A program made the translations under genes and the position numbers. This document shows positions 11,953-24,915 of a DNA stretch of 64,000 nt, piece after piece (position 1 is the first letter of the stretch; each line of letters starts with the position of its first letter). Origin of the DNA: Zerene cesonia (taxonomy: Eukaryota; Arthropoda; Insecta; Lepidoptera; Pieridae); NCBI RefSeq assembly GCF_012273895.1, contig NC_052112.1:10144102-10208101 (forward strand), in the 5' to 3' direction. Below the pieces are notes generated by a model. The model worked only from the letters and a program-made list of their open reading frames with translations. It had not been told where the DNA came from and did not search any database.

Positions 11953-12260
11953 TTCATCATCATCATCATCAGCCCATACATGTCCCCACTGCTGGGACAC
12001 AGGCCTCCTATGAGGGTTCAGGCCATAATCCACCACGTTGGCCAAGCGCGGGTTGGCAGATGTGACATGTCGTCAAACTTTTGATTCTTGGACATGCCGG
12101 TTTCCACACGATATTTTCCTTCGCCGTTTTAAGCAGTGGTGTGATCCACATGTGCAGATAAATTAAAAAATCAATTTATTTCCTGCACGCTCGCCCGGTC
12201 TCGAACCCCGACTTATCGATTTTTGATGTCCGAGGTTCTCGACACTGAGCCACCACTGCT
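11953..12260 (-). repeat. tRNA-derived SINE, full length
   Basis: On the minus strand it starts AGCAGTGGTGGCTCAGTG with a pol III A box (TGGCTCAGTG). The B box GGTTCGAGACC is the complement of 12197-12207. The body is about 200 bases and ends in a (TGA)n tail, read as TCATCATCATCATC on the plus strand. That layout (tRNA-like head, body, simple tail) defines a SINE. Near-identical copies lie at 42320-42633 and 56767-57068, with partial ones at 28996, 38480, 27635 and 46490. Confidence 0.85.
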
Positions 12261-12264
12261 TTTT

Positions 12265-13275
12265 TTATTTTTTCTTTTATTCATTATTCCTTCTTTCTTA
12301 TTCTTCTTCTTTAAATGTTATCATAACAATTTGAAGGCGGTTGGGTTGTACGTCAAAAATAACTATGTTTTTGTGTTTCTATTTATACAGATGTATATTA
12401 TAGACGATGGGGATATTCATAAAATTAATGGTTAAATTTCAATAGACCAAAAAAATTGCTGTTAATAAAGTCTGAAGCTATGAATAAAACTAATATGTCA
12501 AAATATTAAATGTCTCGAACCTTCCAGGTATTTATGTCTCGAAATAAATCTCAGGTTTCAATATGTATGCAAATTCATACATACATGTTGAACACGTGTT
12601 AATATCCTCCCTTGAATATGCTACTGGTACTGTGTATGCGTTTGAAACTAGATTTACATGTGTCTTTATGTAATATTGTCTCTTCATATCTTAAGCAGAG
12701 CTATGGCCCAATTCATTTCTTGAAATAACCCCACTAAGAATGGACACTAAGAATACACTAACAGTATTATATTAGTTTTAAGAACAAGCCCTACTCATTG
12801 TCATATAATAAAAAAACTAGATAAAAAGCGAAATAACTATAATACAAATAAGTAAGAAGTCGGTGTCTCGAAATATATGTTAATTTTTAACCAGTCATGA
12901 CCGCAGCTTGTTATAATCACAAAATTCAGAGAAACACAACATCAAGCAGACACATTTATTAAATTCAAACACAAGGAGTACTCCAGTAGACTAAAGAAAA
13001 ATACAGTTCTGCAAAAAAGGAGAGAATAAAAATAAATTTCTCAATAACCACACTGCCGTTTGACTACGAATTGGGTATTATCAAGTGCAAAACCAGTTGA
13101 AAACTTGGTACAATTTGAGGAGAATATTATGGACCATCTTATTATAAACTCAGAAGATTATTATCGTTAGTGTTATCCATGATACAGGATTGCTACAGGG
13201 CAGAAACATTCAGATACGTTCTGTCGGTTATTTTAATACAACGTGCTGACGTAAAGCAATTTGAATTGGTCTTAA
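12265..13275. other. anonymous AT-rich DNA
   Basis: A pyrimidine-rich tract follows the SINE. I see no gene, RNA or repeat boundary that can be supported. Confidence 0.5.
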
Positions 13276-13278
13276 AAA

Positions 13279-13571
13279 TGGTTGCCTGTAAAGTCGGTTT
13301 TACGGGCGAAGATTTTACGTGACAACGTCTTTTTCTTGGTAGAATATTTATTGATATGAATATTATTAAATTGCACAATATGAACAAGGAATTGAATGAA
13401 AATAAGAATTGCACAAATTTTAACTATAGAAAATATTAATTGTTTACTAAAAAGACAGAGACAGAGACACAAGCACGCGCCGATTCAATGCGCCTAATTC
13501 TCTAGTTAGGCGTTACACTTTTTCATGAGTGACTCCGAGCTGCAACCTAATTTAAGACGTTGTCACGTCAA
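13279..13571 (+). repeat. three-copy DNA element, rearranged copy
   Basis: The left end ATGGTTGCCTGTAAAGTCGG, then TTTACGTGACAACGTC, matches 45895; the right end TTTAAGACGTTGTCACGTCA also matches. Between them about 110 bases of unrelated AT-rich sequence (about 13338-13450) replace part of the standard interior, and the GC-rich GCGCGC segment is missing. The internal ACGTGACAACGTCTT / AAGACGTTGTCACGT inverted pair suggests a non-autonomous cut-and-paste element of unassigned superfamily. Confidence 0.65.
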
Positions 13572-13574
13572 AAG

Positions 13575-14700
13575 CTTCAAATCATTCTAATCTATATTGT
13601 TTCCGAGAATTATTAGAACAATTTTGACATGAAAATAAACAGAATAAACTTTTAGTACCAAACTATTTATTATCCTACATAAAACATATTATTCAAGTAA
13701 TAAACAGATGTTAATCAAACATACAATTATATATTTTTTAAGAATTCATTAGATTTTAATAGTAACAAATAAAGGATTCGAACGAATTTCATATGTGTGC
13801 TATAGGTCTATAAATATGTGTATACATATAACGTAAAGACAATAAAACGCATTTCTATAACTATCTTCTAATGTCACTTAATAAAACCTGGACTCGAAAT
13901 TCGAAAGCTCTGTGGCCATGACGTCACGGATTCTAATCTCCAAGACATTGCGATAACAATAATAGTTAATGTTTCTGCAGGTTTACAGTTTTTGTTTTAA
14001 TACAGTGGGTCGGGCGTAATGGTCGAGGGCTGACGTTACGCTGAGATAAGTGAATCGGTATATTTTTTGCAAAGGGAAACCTTTTGCGTGGTTTGTTTAA
14101 TGTTGTTGGTGTCAGTTGACAATAAGAAGGCATATAGATTATGAAAATTAAGAAACAAAAAAACTAAATTAAATTATAGAATCAACAAACTTATCTCAAT
14201 TGCTTAAATACAGAGTATTAGTAGTACTTATAAGAAATTAAATTATTTAATTTTGGCGATCCCAACCAGGATAATAAGATAAACTCACAATATTATTGTA
14301 TTGCCATCGACTTTTGTAAGCTAAGATCCGTTTCCTTCCGTGTTTGGTTAATATATAGTCTAAAAGAGTCGATTACATACAAACATACAGGTGAAACTTA
14401 TAAAAGCGTGTTAAAAATTAACAACATCTCGAAGAAAATACAATAAACCTGTAACGTTATGTTTTTTAAGATTATAAATTAAGGTTGTAGTTGATATATA
14501 ATTATTATAATTAACTTATAAATTCAAATACAATACTATCGGTCTGTATTCTAAAATATTACGAGTTACATTAAGGAATTATAGAGATTATAAGATGCGA
14601 TTTATTAATTGTGTTATCTATCCCGACGGTTCGGCCACTTAACAGATGTTAGCTTATGCTGCAACATTGATTATTGAATATATCGCATTAACAATCGATT
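13575..14700. other. anonymous AT-rich DNA
   Basis: It holds a TGACGTCA at 13919-13926 and nothing else I can support. No coding bias. Confidence 0.5.
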
Positions 14701-14707
14701 CGTCTTT

Positions 14708-14732
14708 CATATATATATATATATATATATAT
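14708..14732. repeat. (TA)n microsatellite
   Basis: About a dozen uninterrupted TA units. The ORF crossing it on the minus strand (ending in repeated I-Y) is a by-product of the repeat. Confidence 0.9.
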
Positions 14733-14944
14733 GTACAAATCTAGTGTAGAAACAATGGAATAAAAATACAAATACCCATTGTTTGAGAACACTTTTTTTT
14801 TTAGATTTTGAAAATGCTAAATGGATATTACTCCTAATTAATCGAATTTTCCACCCCATTGGACTTTGGACTGTAATTGTTGAACAATACAGCATACTTC
14901 TGTTAACGCGCGATAAAAAAAAATTAAAATACAATAACATCACA

Positions 14945-15143
14945 CTTAATATTATAAATGCAATAGTTTGTCTGTTTGGATGTTTGTCCATCAATCACGC
15001 TGCAACTGCTGAGCGGATTCTGATGAAAATTGGTGTACAGACAGACAACTGATTTGGGTTATAGGATACTTTTTATCCCGATTAAATGCTCCCCTGGGAT
15101 AAAATAGGGATCTTGTTATCCGGGCGGAGCCGGGACAAGCACT
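14945..15143 (+). mobile_element. Helitron-like element, family 2
   Basis: It carries AATATTATAAATGCAATAG at the start and CCGGGCGGAGCCGGGACAAG near the end, the latter able to fold into a short GC hairpin. The best copy of this family is 34467-34672. Here the terminal CTAG has decayed to CTAT. Confidence 0.65.
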
Positions 15144-15727
15144 ATTGCTTTGTATATTAATTACTAAATATATGTTAAATATTGGTGCATATAGTGTACT
15201 ACATATTTAACATAACATAGAACTAAATACGATATAGATTAATCCATACCGGCTTTGAAGAAATGGGATATTATAATACAAAATTCCCACTGAAATCTAG
15301 CAGACAAAGTGAGTCTTGTAACCAGCCTGTCATGTCAGAATGCCAAATGATAGATGACAGAGTAAGCACTTATGTAAGTGCTGATATGAGCTTGGCAAGC
15401 ACTGCTTCATAAATATTCAGCCAGCTTAATAAGATCTCAATTTGCTAGGCTGGCGTGAACCATGAGGGGCCTGGTTGAGTGGTAGTTTGTGGATTACTAT
15501 CGTTCTAATTGACGGAGCACTACCATGGTTAAATAATAGAATACTTTTAAAATTACTTTAATTTATAATCTGACCTTTGGCCCTATGTTGACGTTGTTTG
15601 ATGATGTGATTATTAATGTGATTAATATGATTAATAATGTAGCCTATTTTTAACTTAAATTGTGTTTTTGTGTGTTTTGCATAAGTGAATAATGTTTAAA
15701 AAATATTAATAATAGAAGACGTTTGAT

Positions 15728-15850
15728 CTATTTTGTGGTATTCGAATTTGCGACATTCGCAATACCGAGGCGCCTGATGATCCTGCCTTAACAATCGAAT
15801 CTTTCTACTCTATCGGTTAAGTAAGCTTGCAGGGCACATAGTATTATGTT
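15728..15850 (-). repeat. possible degenerate tRNA-derived SINE head
   Basis: On the minus strand, ACCGATAGAGTAGAAAG resembles an A box region and AAATTCGAATACC resembles a B box about 50 bases later. Spacing is acceptable but both boxes deviate and no tail was seen. Confidence 0.3.
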
Positions 15851-15993
15851 ATCTGTGGCTCATCTATATCATGCAAAAACCAAAAAAAAAAACAGTTACG
15901 ATTATATTTTGAGTAATTATACAATAACACCCTGAGCACCACGCCGGGTACTTTTTATCCAGAAGAAGTACACCCAAAAACAAATATCATAAT

Positions 15994-16165
15994 CTAGCGG
16001 TCCGCTCTGGCTTCACTCGAGGTACATATATAGCCTATAGGCTTTCTCAATAAATGGGCTATCTAACACTGAAATAATTTTTCGAATCAGGCCAGCAGTT
16101 CCTGAGGCAAGTGCGTTCAAGCTAACAAACAAACAACCTCTTCAGCTTTATAATATTAGTATAGA
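15994..16165 (-). mobile_element. Helitron-like element, family 3
   Basis: On the minus strand it starts TCTATACTAATATTATAAAG and ends with a GCGGACCGCTAG signature. The family recurs at 58426, 62591 and 63510. The internal phrase GGGCTATCTAACACTGAAAT is the reverse complement of that in 58426-58584. Confidence 0.7.
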
Positions 16166-16316
16166 TTTTTCGGTTCGATCCCCAAGCTTTACTGCTTCAA
16201 TCGCAAATAATGGCCGTACATCTCCACTATATTATAAGGACGGGTATAAGTAATTATAAGGACGAAACACCACACACATGGTCTTAGCTTCTTTCTTACC
16301 TTAATGTTATAAATTT

Positions 16317-16432
16317 CTCAGAGATCTCCGTTCGCGATAAGACCGCCATTTGTACCATACTGTGTATTTATGACTGTATGTTATGGTGTAAATTTGTAAT
16401 GGTACAATAAAGCATTTAAATAAATAAATAAC
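16317..16432 (+). repeat. LINE 3' end with tandem tail
   Basis: It begins with AGATCTCCGTTCGCGATAAG and ACCGCCATTTGTACC and ends in AATAAAGCATTTAAATAAAT plus further AAAT units. The A-rich tandem tail marks the 3' end of a non-LTR retrotransposon. No reverse-transcriptase coding sequence remains upstream. Confidence 0.6.
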
Positions 16433-17341
16433 CCAATAATTTATCGTTACAATTTGTGTGGCTGGAGGTAGGAGATAATATAGGCTTATTTCTTATACCT
16501 GAAACATCTTATACCCATTAAAATCCTTATTTGACCGCGTAGGCGAAGCGTTCTCAATAAATTACAGGTATTTACTTGGAGTAAATTAATTTTTTTATAA
16601 GTTAGTAAGTATTCAATGAATTACAGCTATTTACTACGAGCAATTGAAAATTTCTTTCACCTTGAGGCAGACATATTTGACATCTGTTACAGTGCCCAAT
16701 TTGAGCTGTAAGCGTTTTTATTTGCTAAGTTTTATATCATTTGGACATCAGTTAAAATAACTTTGTAATAAAATATATTGAATGCATTGCAATTCATGAT
16801 AATGAAAACCAAAACTACTCGTGGATATTGAAAAAGTTGAAATCCGATAGTTCTGTTTTGACAAATTTAATAACATTCAGTTTGCGACTTAGCTATCAGA
16901 AAATTGGTATGTAAACATACCGAAGTATATTATTTATAATATTTATCGAAAAATATGTATTCAGATATTTCTTTTATTCAAACTCAGACTGACATTTATC
17001 GTGCTTTCGAATGAATTTTTATCATCCTTATATAACGTTATATAACGTTTTATGAAATGGTCATCATTTGATATGAGCGAACTTCATGCTGTCTTAAGTA
17101 TTTTGTATGAATAATTACGTATAAAAATTGTTCCATTGTCCCTACTAATTTAATAAATGCGTTCATAATTCTTTCTATCCGTCTGCTTATCTCTTCTTCA
17201 CACATAAACCATTTGTGTATAATTTAGCATACAGATAGCTCGGAACACCCAGACTGTCTATATTTACCCTAACTACGCCGGAAAAGGTTTGCTTTAAAAA
17301 TATCTTAGAAATTGGGTAATTTCGAAAGAATAGAAAAAAAT

Positions 17342-17503
17342 TGATGACGAAGCAGCATTCGAACCCGCGTCTTTTTGCCGTAGAAACGCCTAGCCTCTCG
17401 GCCACCCATGATCCCGCCACAGTAATCGAGTTTCTTTTACGCTTTCGGTTTTATGTGCCTAAGGGACACCCCACGCCTTCTATTGAGATGATAAGGAGCC
17501 ATC
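17342..17503 (-). repeat. tRNA-like SINE, second family
   Basis: On the minus strand, GGGTGGCCGAGAGGCTAGGC forms a tRNA-like D-arm and A box, and GGGTTCGAATGCTG forms a degenerate B box about 40 bases on. Upstream sequence (GGGGTGTCCCTTAGGCACAT) is shared with 32127-32253, so the tRNA-like part is embedded in a repeat and is not a functional tRNA gene. A poly-T stretch follows the T-arm. Confidence 0.65.
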
Positions 17504-17854
17504 AAACTTTTCTTTCAAAATTTCTAATTTATAAAGCATTTCAATGGTACAAGACTAAAAATTAAATCTTAGAAATTATTAACTTCTGCGTGCGGCGGCT
17601 TCAAACTATTAGCCCATAAGGAAAACTAGATTGATCTTTAATCTGCCCCGAATTTATGCTGATGCGATTAGAAGTCTTTACGCGGCAGAAAACACAAGCA
17701 ATTATAAAGAAAAACAATTTAGAAATACACATCAAATTTCTATAAATTCAGTTTGGTTATAAACAACCACAAACAAATGACCAGTACAACACGAAAACGA
17801 AAAAGTGCTAGATCAATTACCGTATGGAGGGAAAAAAATAACGAATGGAAGCAT

Positions 17855-17957
17855 CTGGAGGCTTTCAGAGGTTCATAGGCCTACAACTGCCCAGATGGAG
17901 CTTGGCGCCTACCATCAGGTGACCCACTAGTTCCTTTCCGACTATGATATAAAAATA
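17855..17957 (+). repeat. poly-A-tailed SINE-like element, short copy
   Basis: GCGCCTACCATCAGGTGACC and TTTCCGACTATGATATAAAA match the 3' end of the family at 8498-8810. 5'-truncated. Confidence 0.6.
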
Positions 17958-18784
17958 ATTGAAAAAGTTGATTAGACATCCACTATTTATAAACAATTAT
18001 TTATAAGACGTCAATTTATATTCACTAAAAACACTTAGAAGTTCGTACATTAAAACAATTATGAAATAATTGCAGTGTGATGATGGATTTATAAAAAAAA
18101 AACTACTGAATTTTGCTAACCAGCTAAAAAATTATTTACAATACGACAAAGACTAAAGTAACTCGTGCATAATTATGAAAAACAAAATACTCATAACAGC
18201 TGCACAACAGCGAAATATTGTATCAAAATAAATAATATTTACATAGCAATGAGCGTGATAAATGTTTCAACGTTAATCGGTTCACTGGATTTATCGGTTA
18301 TTGTATTAATAAAATAACCGGGTTTACATAAACAATAAATTCATAACCGAATATTCGTCCGTACGTTTCTCACAACCCGAGGGCTCAATATATCTACGTG
18401 CCTCCGAAACTTTGACACGCTGAAAAAACACGTGTTACGGGAATAAATGCCGATACAGAAGCTTTCGAAGAAATAGTACATTTTTTTCTCATACGTCGTA
18501 CGACAGTCATGTGTAAACCATGGCTACTGGGAGTTTTTTGTTTAAGTGATTTTCTATTGCATTTAAAAGATAATATTTCTTCAATATGTAATTCTTTTAA
18601 TATTATGAAAGTGTGTAGCGAATAATGGAGGTTTTTTGAGTACTATTTCGCGTAAATATGACTAATCTGAAATATGTGAAATTTAGTACAAAGATAGAAA
18701 TCCGAATCTAGGCTTTGTCTCTAGTCATATGTCTAGAGTCTATACCCAATATTTTGATTGAAGTTAACCACTGCTCCTTATTAA

Positions 18785-18985
18785 CTAGCCACCCGCCCAG
18801 GCATCGCACGGTTGCAATACTGATACTGAATAAACTCTACTAAATTATTATATTACATATATACTAAACCTTCCTCTTGAATTACTCTATTAAAAATACC
18901 CACATTAATATTATTTGGCAGTTTCAGATCTAAACATACATATAGACAGGCAGTGGGAAGATACTTTGTTTCATATTACGATAAT
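18785..18985 (-). mobile_element. Helitron-like element
   Basis: It begins CTAGCCACCCGCCCAGGCAT, reading on the minus strand as a GC-rich 3' end terminating in CTAG. It contains TTCCTCTTGAATTACTCTAT, comparable with 61800-61860. The 5' boundary is approximate. Confidence 0.5.
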
Positions 18986-19454
18986 TCTGAATAACAAAAT
19001 GATTATAAAAGAAATTACATGACCTACAGCATCGAATAACCTTTTTTCTCAGCGCCGCCTTTCACATTAATAACAATTTAGACAAAATTAATGGATTGTT
19101 TCAACAGAAAAGAATAACAATCGTTCATTCATTAATTCTTTTTTTCACGACTTATGTTATTGAAAAAGTAATTAAATTTAAATCACAATTAAAACGCTAT
19201 GTCGAAAATCTTTAAGCGTCGTATTTAATTAAAACCTCGTCAAATGTTTTTGTATGATTTCAGTAAAAATCGAACATGGTTCGTGAACAAATTAATTGCT
19301 GAAAACAATAGACATGACTGTGTTCTTTTAGTTGAAATTCTGTTTAATTCTCTTCTATGAAATTTCTGCAACTGAAGCCATTTAATGAAACATTTTTGTT
19401 TAAATCTTGCTGTTTAACAGACATAGCAATTACATAAATAATTATATATAAGTA

Positions 19455-19744
19455 TCTTATACCTTTAAACGAGCAATTCTTGTATATATATATAATTGGA
19501 ATCTCGGAATCGGCTCCAACGATTTTCATGAAATTTAGTATATTTAGGGGTTTCGGGGGCGATAAATCGATCTAGCTAGGAATTTTTTTTAGAAAATGTC
19601 ATATTCGTGTTTTTTTTTTCCTGACATCTATTGGTGAATAATAATACTATTTTGCTTCGTAGATAGCTGGACAACTGAAATAAAACATAGGCACTTTTTA
19701 TACCGATATTCCTACGGGATACGCACTTACGCGGTCACAGCTAG
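19455..19744 (+). mobile_element. chimeric Helitron-like element
   Basis: It starts TCTTATACCTTTAAACGAGC and ends GGTCACAGCTAG, flanked by A and T. The first part (with GGAATCTCGGAATCGGCTCC) is unique to this group, while the last about 100 bases (from GTAGATAGCTGGACAACTG) match family 1. The terminal hairpin is damaged here compared with 39485-39842. Confidence 0.75.
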
Positions 19745-19911
19745 TGAATCTTGAAGCACAAACTAGTTTTGTCACAATCAATTATTAACAAAATCTTAAG
19801 AAGTTTCAGCAGCGTCGTAACAACAGGCTTTAATTATAAACCAATTTTCTTGCAAGTAATCAAAGAATGAAAAGAATGGGTTCACTCGTTAAAATGCTAT
19901 GAGGTAACACA

Positions 19912-19960
19912 TAAAATATAGCTGAATTGATAACCTCCTCTTTTTTAAGTCGGTTAAAAA
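19912..19960 (+). repeat. dispersed short repeat (GAATTGATAACCTCC motif)
   Basis: AGCTGAATTGATAACCTCC, a T run and AAGTCGGTTAAAAAA match 2491-2542. Extent beyond the conserved core is unknown. Confidence 0.55.
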
Positions 19961-19964
19961 AGAA

Positions 19965-21555
19965 GCAATAAGAAATGTATCCTTTTGGACGCCTCAATTG
20001 GGAGTAATTGACTCATTTATACATCCATTGAGATTAACGCTTACATACTCATGTCATTATGGTTATAACGAAGATAAAATAATTAAAAGAGAGCTGCTAG
20101 TTCTGAGTTGTTTGATAATAAGATTGACGAAAATCATTGGTGAACAGAAGATTTATACAGACTATCTGAAGTTACATTGACTATATAACTTACATTTGCC
20201 CATTTACGAAATCAATAACGTGTCCTTATAAAAATAACTACGCTAGTTGGAATTTCACATTCATAAATAACAATAACGCAGTATTATTACACTCTGTTCT
20301 TATCTTCTTGAACGAGTTGTTTCTTTGTTTTAATAGTGAAATATATAACATAAATAAACGCACATAAATATTATGCGCTAAAATAAAAACGTCAGTTGGC
20401 ATTACAAAGATATCTCGAACCGCTCGAGCCGCTCCCTTCGATAAAGACGTATAATAAAAATTTAATTACGCATCAACACCGAACAGAATTACAAAATAAA
20501 TTCAATTCCTGGGAAACGGGCGCTCTTCTCGACTTCCTCAAGAAAAAATATATGGAACACAATCTTCAGAGAGAGTGATACAAACCTTAACACAAATGTC
20601 AGAATTATGACATCAGCTGACGTGAACGCGCTTGTCGAAGCGTGTGGAAAAAGGCATAGAAGCGCTTTATAAGACGCTTTAAATAACTTCACCTATGTTT
20701 ATGTGTACGTTTGCACGTAAGAGACTCCTTAAAACTCGATTTTGAAGCACTTTAAATCGACAGACTTGATTCAAACTTTGTACACTTATAAGGTGACAAT
20801 ACAATAATGAAAAGACACTCCTATGAATGTAAGAGTAACTGAGACAATTTAGCTGAATGTATTATTGAGACAATTTTTTTTTTATTATATATATTAGATC
20901 TGAAAAGATCAAACGTGTCAGCAATGGCCTCTGCTAAGGCTTTTCTTTTAAGAGAAGGAATAAGGAAGAGTTGGGATAAAAATTAAAAATAGTTATAGTA
21001 TCTTGTTATGTCCACATGTCCTCTTAGTCTTACAGACATTTATAATTTTTTACAACAATAGCCGAATTTTTCAAATTTTTTAACAGTATAACACTATTTC
21101 ATATCACACAAAGCAAAGATAATGCCAAAACACGTTAATTTATACCACCAAAAATCACCTTACCTACCCTTACCTTACTTGCTAGAACATTAATATCCCT
21201 TTCCTATAACACAAATAAAGCAGCGCTTGTACCCTGCCCCACACGCCATCCGTTTCTTTTACGGGCAATTTTTACTTTTATATCGCTTCTCTCAACGAAA
21301 TTAAATTACTGGAGTGGTACGTACGAAGCCGTCTTGTCGTGTAAACTTCATTTGAGTTATTATTTTCGATGTGTGTGGGTTTATTGAATAATAGGCTTGA
21401 GTGCTAAGTAATTGGTTTGGTTAAGTATCCTTCAAGAAAAGAGCAAGAGGAATGAGCTAATGCTACTTGATGAGGACATTAATTCATTTTACAATGGAAA
21501 CATTTGCACACATTTGTTGATGTCTTGCATATTTGTAAAATCTATATATTATTTT
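19965..21555. other. anonymous DNA
   Basis: An open frame at 20396-20578 (60 codons) is somewhat less AT-biased than its surroundings, but it has no recognisable domain, acceptor or donor that would make an exon. No other structure seen. Confidence 0.4.
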
Positions 21556-21558
21556 ATA

Positions 21559-21741
21559 CAAGTTGACCCGGCGAACTTTACAATGGCATAGAAAAATTTC
21601 TGACACAATTTTCCTGATAAGAAATATATCTTCCCTGGACTCTTATGAATGTATCAAAATTAAAATAATCAAAATTGACTGAGCTGTTCTAGAGTTTTAG
21701 CGAGACTAAAGAACAGTAATTGATTTTTATACACATATAGA
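21559..21741 (-). mobile_element. Helitron-like element, family 5
   Basis: The reverse complement reads AATCAATTACTGTTCTTTAG then GTCTCGCTAAAACTCTAG and ends near AAAGTTCGCCGGGTCAACTTG. It is the counterpart of 49514-49702. The terminal CTAG is mutated. Confidence 0.5.
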
Positions 21742-21961
21742 TTACACATTATATGCCTGCGATGGGCCCCGGTTCCTTGTGGTATATGTAGCTAGCTCAA
21801 GAGTCACGTGTCTATCCATCGGCGAAAGAGCTTTTAAAATGGGTTTCCTAGTATCTGATATTAACTCGTTAAATCAAACATACTCTTCAGCTTTAAGTTA
21901 TTACCATAGATTATATGTTACATCACAATGTATTATTATATTATCTATATTTGTATATTTC

Positions 21962-22127
21962 ACATTAATATCATGTATGTGAAGGTTTGTTTGGAAGTTT
22001 GTCCGTCAAACTACTGAACGGATTTTGATGATTGGAGGTGATAGGATATTTTGTAATCCTGATTTAAGGCTCCCTTGGGATAAAAACGGAATCTTGATAT
22101 CCGGGCGGAGTCGGGACGAGCATCTAG
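21962..22127 (+). mobile_element. Helitron-like element, family 2
   Basis: It ends CCGGGCGGAGTCGGGACGAG then CATCTAG, followed by T. The middle GATAGGATATTTTGTAATCC matches 14945 and 34467. The 5' part is slightly shortened. Confidence 0.7.
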
Positions 22128-22211
22128 TATCATATATCATATGATTCGAGTTAACTAAAGTTTTCTTTTTGACGTTAGTGGTATTGATTCATATTTATTG
22201 TTATATTACCT

Positions 22212-22376
22212 GTTACCCGCGGCGACACTCGCGTGGTACCCCAACAAAATGTAGCCAGACTATAGTCTATCGCTATACCAAATCTCATACACATACGATA
22301 AGCTGTATTCGCGTAAAAGGTTAGCAAACATATATACATCCCTATCCATACTTACAAACTATCGCATATCAGTAGG
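22212..22376 (-). repeat. Helitron-like fragment
   Basis: It shares CGCGGCGACACTCGCGTGGT and the TAGCC..GACTATAGTCTATC block with 57385-57550. The minus-strand 3' CTAG is lost (reads GTAAC), while the 5' end ...GTAGGATTTA is still near consensus. Confidence 0.5.
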
Positions 22377-22379
22377 ATT

Positions 22380-24910
22380 TATTAGGTATATTAGGTACAT
22401 AAAATACACCAAAGTAACATCAAGTGGATATCAAAAAATCTTTTTGAAACATTTTACGTCTTTGAAGTACAAGACATTACAAGCGATTCATCATTCCCAC
22501 TCAAAGGGTTCCTAAGTGTATTAAAATACCCCAAATTCGTCGCAATTTGACAAATGCATGAATTCTGTTAACACGTAATCGACTCATCAATCACTCGGGA
22601 CCTTTATCGATATTTGACCTATTCGATTTAAATCGCCAGCATTGGAAGCATTGACAGCGAATATAATACATTATAATGATTAATTCATCTGCTTGTTACA
22701 AGCAGTCAATAATTGTTACAAAAAAAAAAATAAAAAAATAAAAAAAGCAATTTAAGGTTAAACATTTAATAAATGTTAATTACTTGCATGTTTGCTAACA
22801 CTTTCTTCTGACTCCATTCTGGATGCTTAGTTCTTCATTGTAATATAATTTAATGAAACAAAAATGTTTTTATAAGATAAATAAATTCATTTAGTTCGAT
22901 GACTAGTTTGCAATAATTTAATTAATTAAATGAAAATCAGCCATCCATCTAAATCGGTGTGTAAATACTGTTTGTATTTTTTTTATTAAATATACTAATA
23001 TTTATAAATTTTCCCATTCATAATCACATTTGTTTTAGTTTGCAATATAGCTAATATCAATTACTATAGTATTGAGTACCATGTCATATCTTTTTACAAC
23101 CACAATAAAATAAATTAAATAATACAATAAAATACAGCTACATCTTCCTATAAAAATCTTGTGTTTTTTCCTTCAGAGTGCATTAAAACAAAACTATTAA
23201 ATATTAAATGATAAAACAAAAAAAATATGTGAACGTGAATGTATGAATATATTTTCTCTCTACAATACCAATATTGATTACAAACAGAAGAACAGTTATA
23301 ACTCAAGAGAGGAAATCATCAGTTCACAAACTAGCAAACAAGATAGTAAAATGTCCTCACTTTTCCGGTCAAATGGACAATATTTATTCGCGAAACTTTC
23401 AACGGCGTCCCCTCAGACGTTTCATTTCAACTACCATTTATACAGTTGCCTTTGTTCAAGTCAAATACTTCTGTTATGCGAACGATCAATCGGAATTCTG
23501 GAGAATGTTCCAGATTGCTTGTCGTATTTTGGGATTATCTTTGACATGAAAGGAACTCTCTGTATTAGCGTCGCTTGATATGATTCGACAAATAACTTTT
23601 ACGAATGAAAGTTATAAAGAATTGCATTTGTGTATACGTATGTTTTGGGAATCGAATTCATCTGTTAAATAACTGAAATATTTGTATGGATAACGTTAAA
23701 ACAAAAAGTTCAATAACTTTTTTTACGTTTATCAATAGACTTATTTACTAACGGTATAATGTTTTATAATAGTTTTAAGGTAAACTCGTTTTCTATTAAT
23801 TCCAAAGTATATTTAAACATATAAATTTATAAAACGTTAGTAGCTTATATGTTAAAATAAACATTTAATATTGATAATTGAACACAAACTAGAAACAATT
23901 TGTGTCATAATCTGCAGAAAGTAAAACCAAGATATAGGACAAAAAAGTAACAATATAAAAATTTAAGAAATGACAAAAACGAGGCAGACTGCGATCATGT
24001 ATATGTGTATGTCGAAGGCGGTCATTAGTATGGATGCTAAAGAAAAAGGTGGCAGCACGGCAGTGGTGGCACTAGTCTCAACTGTGAAGTTGGTGGTGAC
24101 GCACGCCTTTCTTCGCGTTTCAACAGAGTAATCCCAATGTTTGATCAACATGGTTATTTAGCTAGTATGAATTTATAATTTGAACAGTAAGAACAAACTC
24201 TTTATCATCAATATCGAATCGTAAACCATTACACCGTAACCGGAGACGGAATTAGACTCGAAGCTCGGCACAAAAGCAATTTTAATTAGAAACAACAAAT
24301 AAATCATCCGCAATTAAGTCCAATCTTAAGCAACCCTCATTCAGCCTTAAGCGAAGACAGTGAGCGTCATTAATAACATTTCTTAATCCACTGCTGGGCT
24401 CGTTTATCATAGAAGATGCTGCTACGATTAATCTTGGAAATGAACGCTATGATATGTGAAGACGTCGCGTTAAAGTCGTGGTATGATGTGTGGTATTAAT
24501 GAAGAGACATGATGAAGCGCATGATTAAATAAACTAGCTTTCCCGGCAGACTGGGTTTTACTCTACTTCTATATAGAAAAGCGACTGTGGCCTTATGACA
24601 ACTATCCAGAGACGTCGTTCTTGGTTCCTTCTGCATTTCTCAAGACAGTTGCAATTGTTAAATGTTACCATAGTGTCAATCTTACTGTGCATACTCTATA
24701 TTATCTATGTCTCTATTTGCTATTCGATTGTTTAAGAAGAAGAAGACTTCTTTCCCTAAAAAGTAATGTTTATCTGTAGGAAATTGCATTATGGAACTAG
24801 GAGGTGCTAGGAGTCTCGTTTTTATAGAAATTATCACTACATAATATAAAACAAGGTTGCTTTCCGCCGTCTGTACGCTTAGATATTTTATGATGAGCAA
24901 CATATATAAA
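22380..24910. other. anonymous AT-rich DNA
   Basis: At 23243-23578 two overlapping open frames run in parallel. Composition and lack of motifs argue against a gene. A GC-richer patch at 23990-24130 has short frames on both strands without recognisable product. At 24536 CTAGCTTTCCCGGCAGACTG looks like a decayed Helitron 3' end on the minus strand. Confidence 0.4.
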
Positions 24911-24915
24911 TGTTT

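Noticed and set aside
20396..20578. 60-codon frame with balanced composition
   Set aside because: No flanking splice sites or recognisable protein family; kept only as unsupported.
23990..24130. GC-richer patch with short frames on both strands
   Set aside because: Frames are under 65 codons and match nothing recognised; no promoter motif seen.
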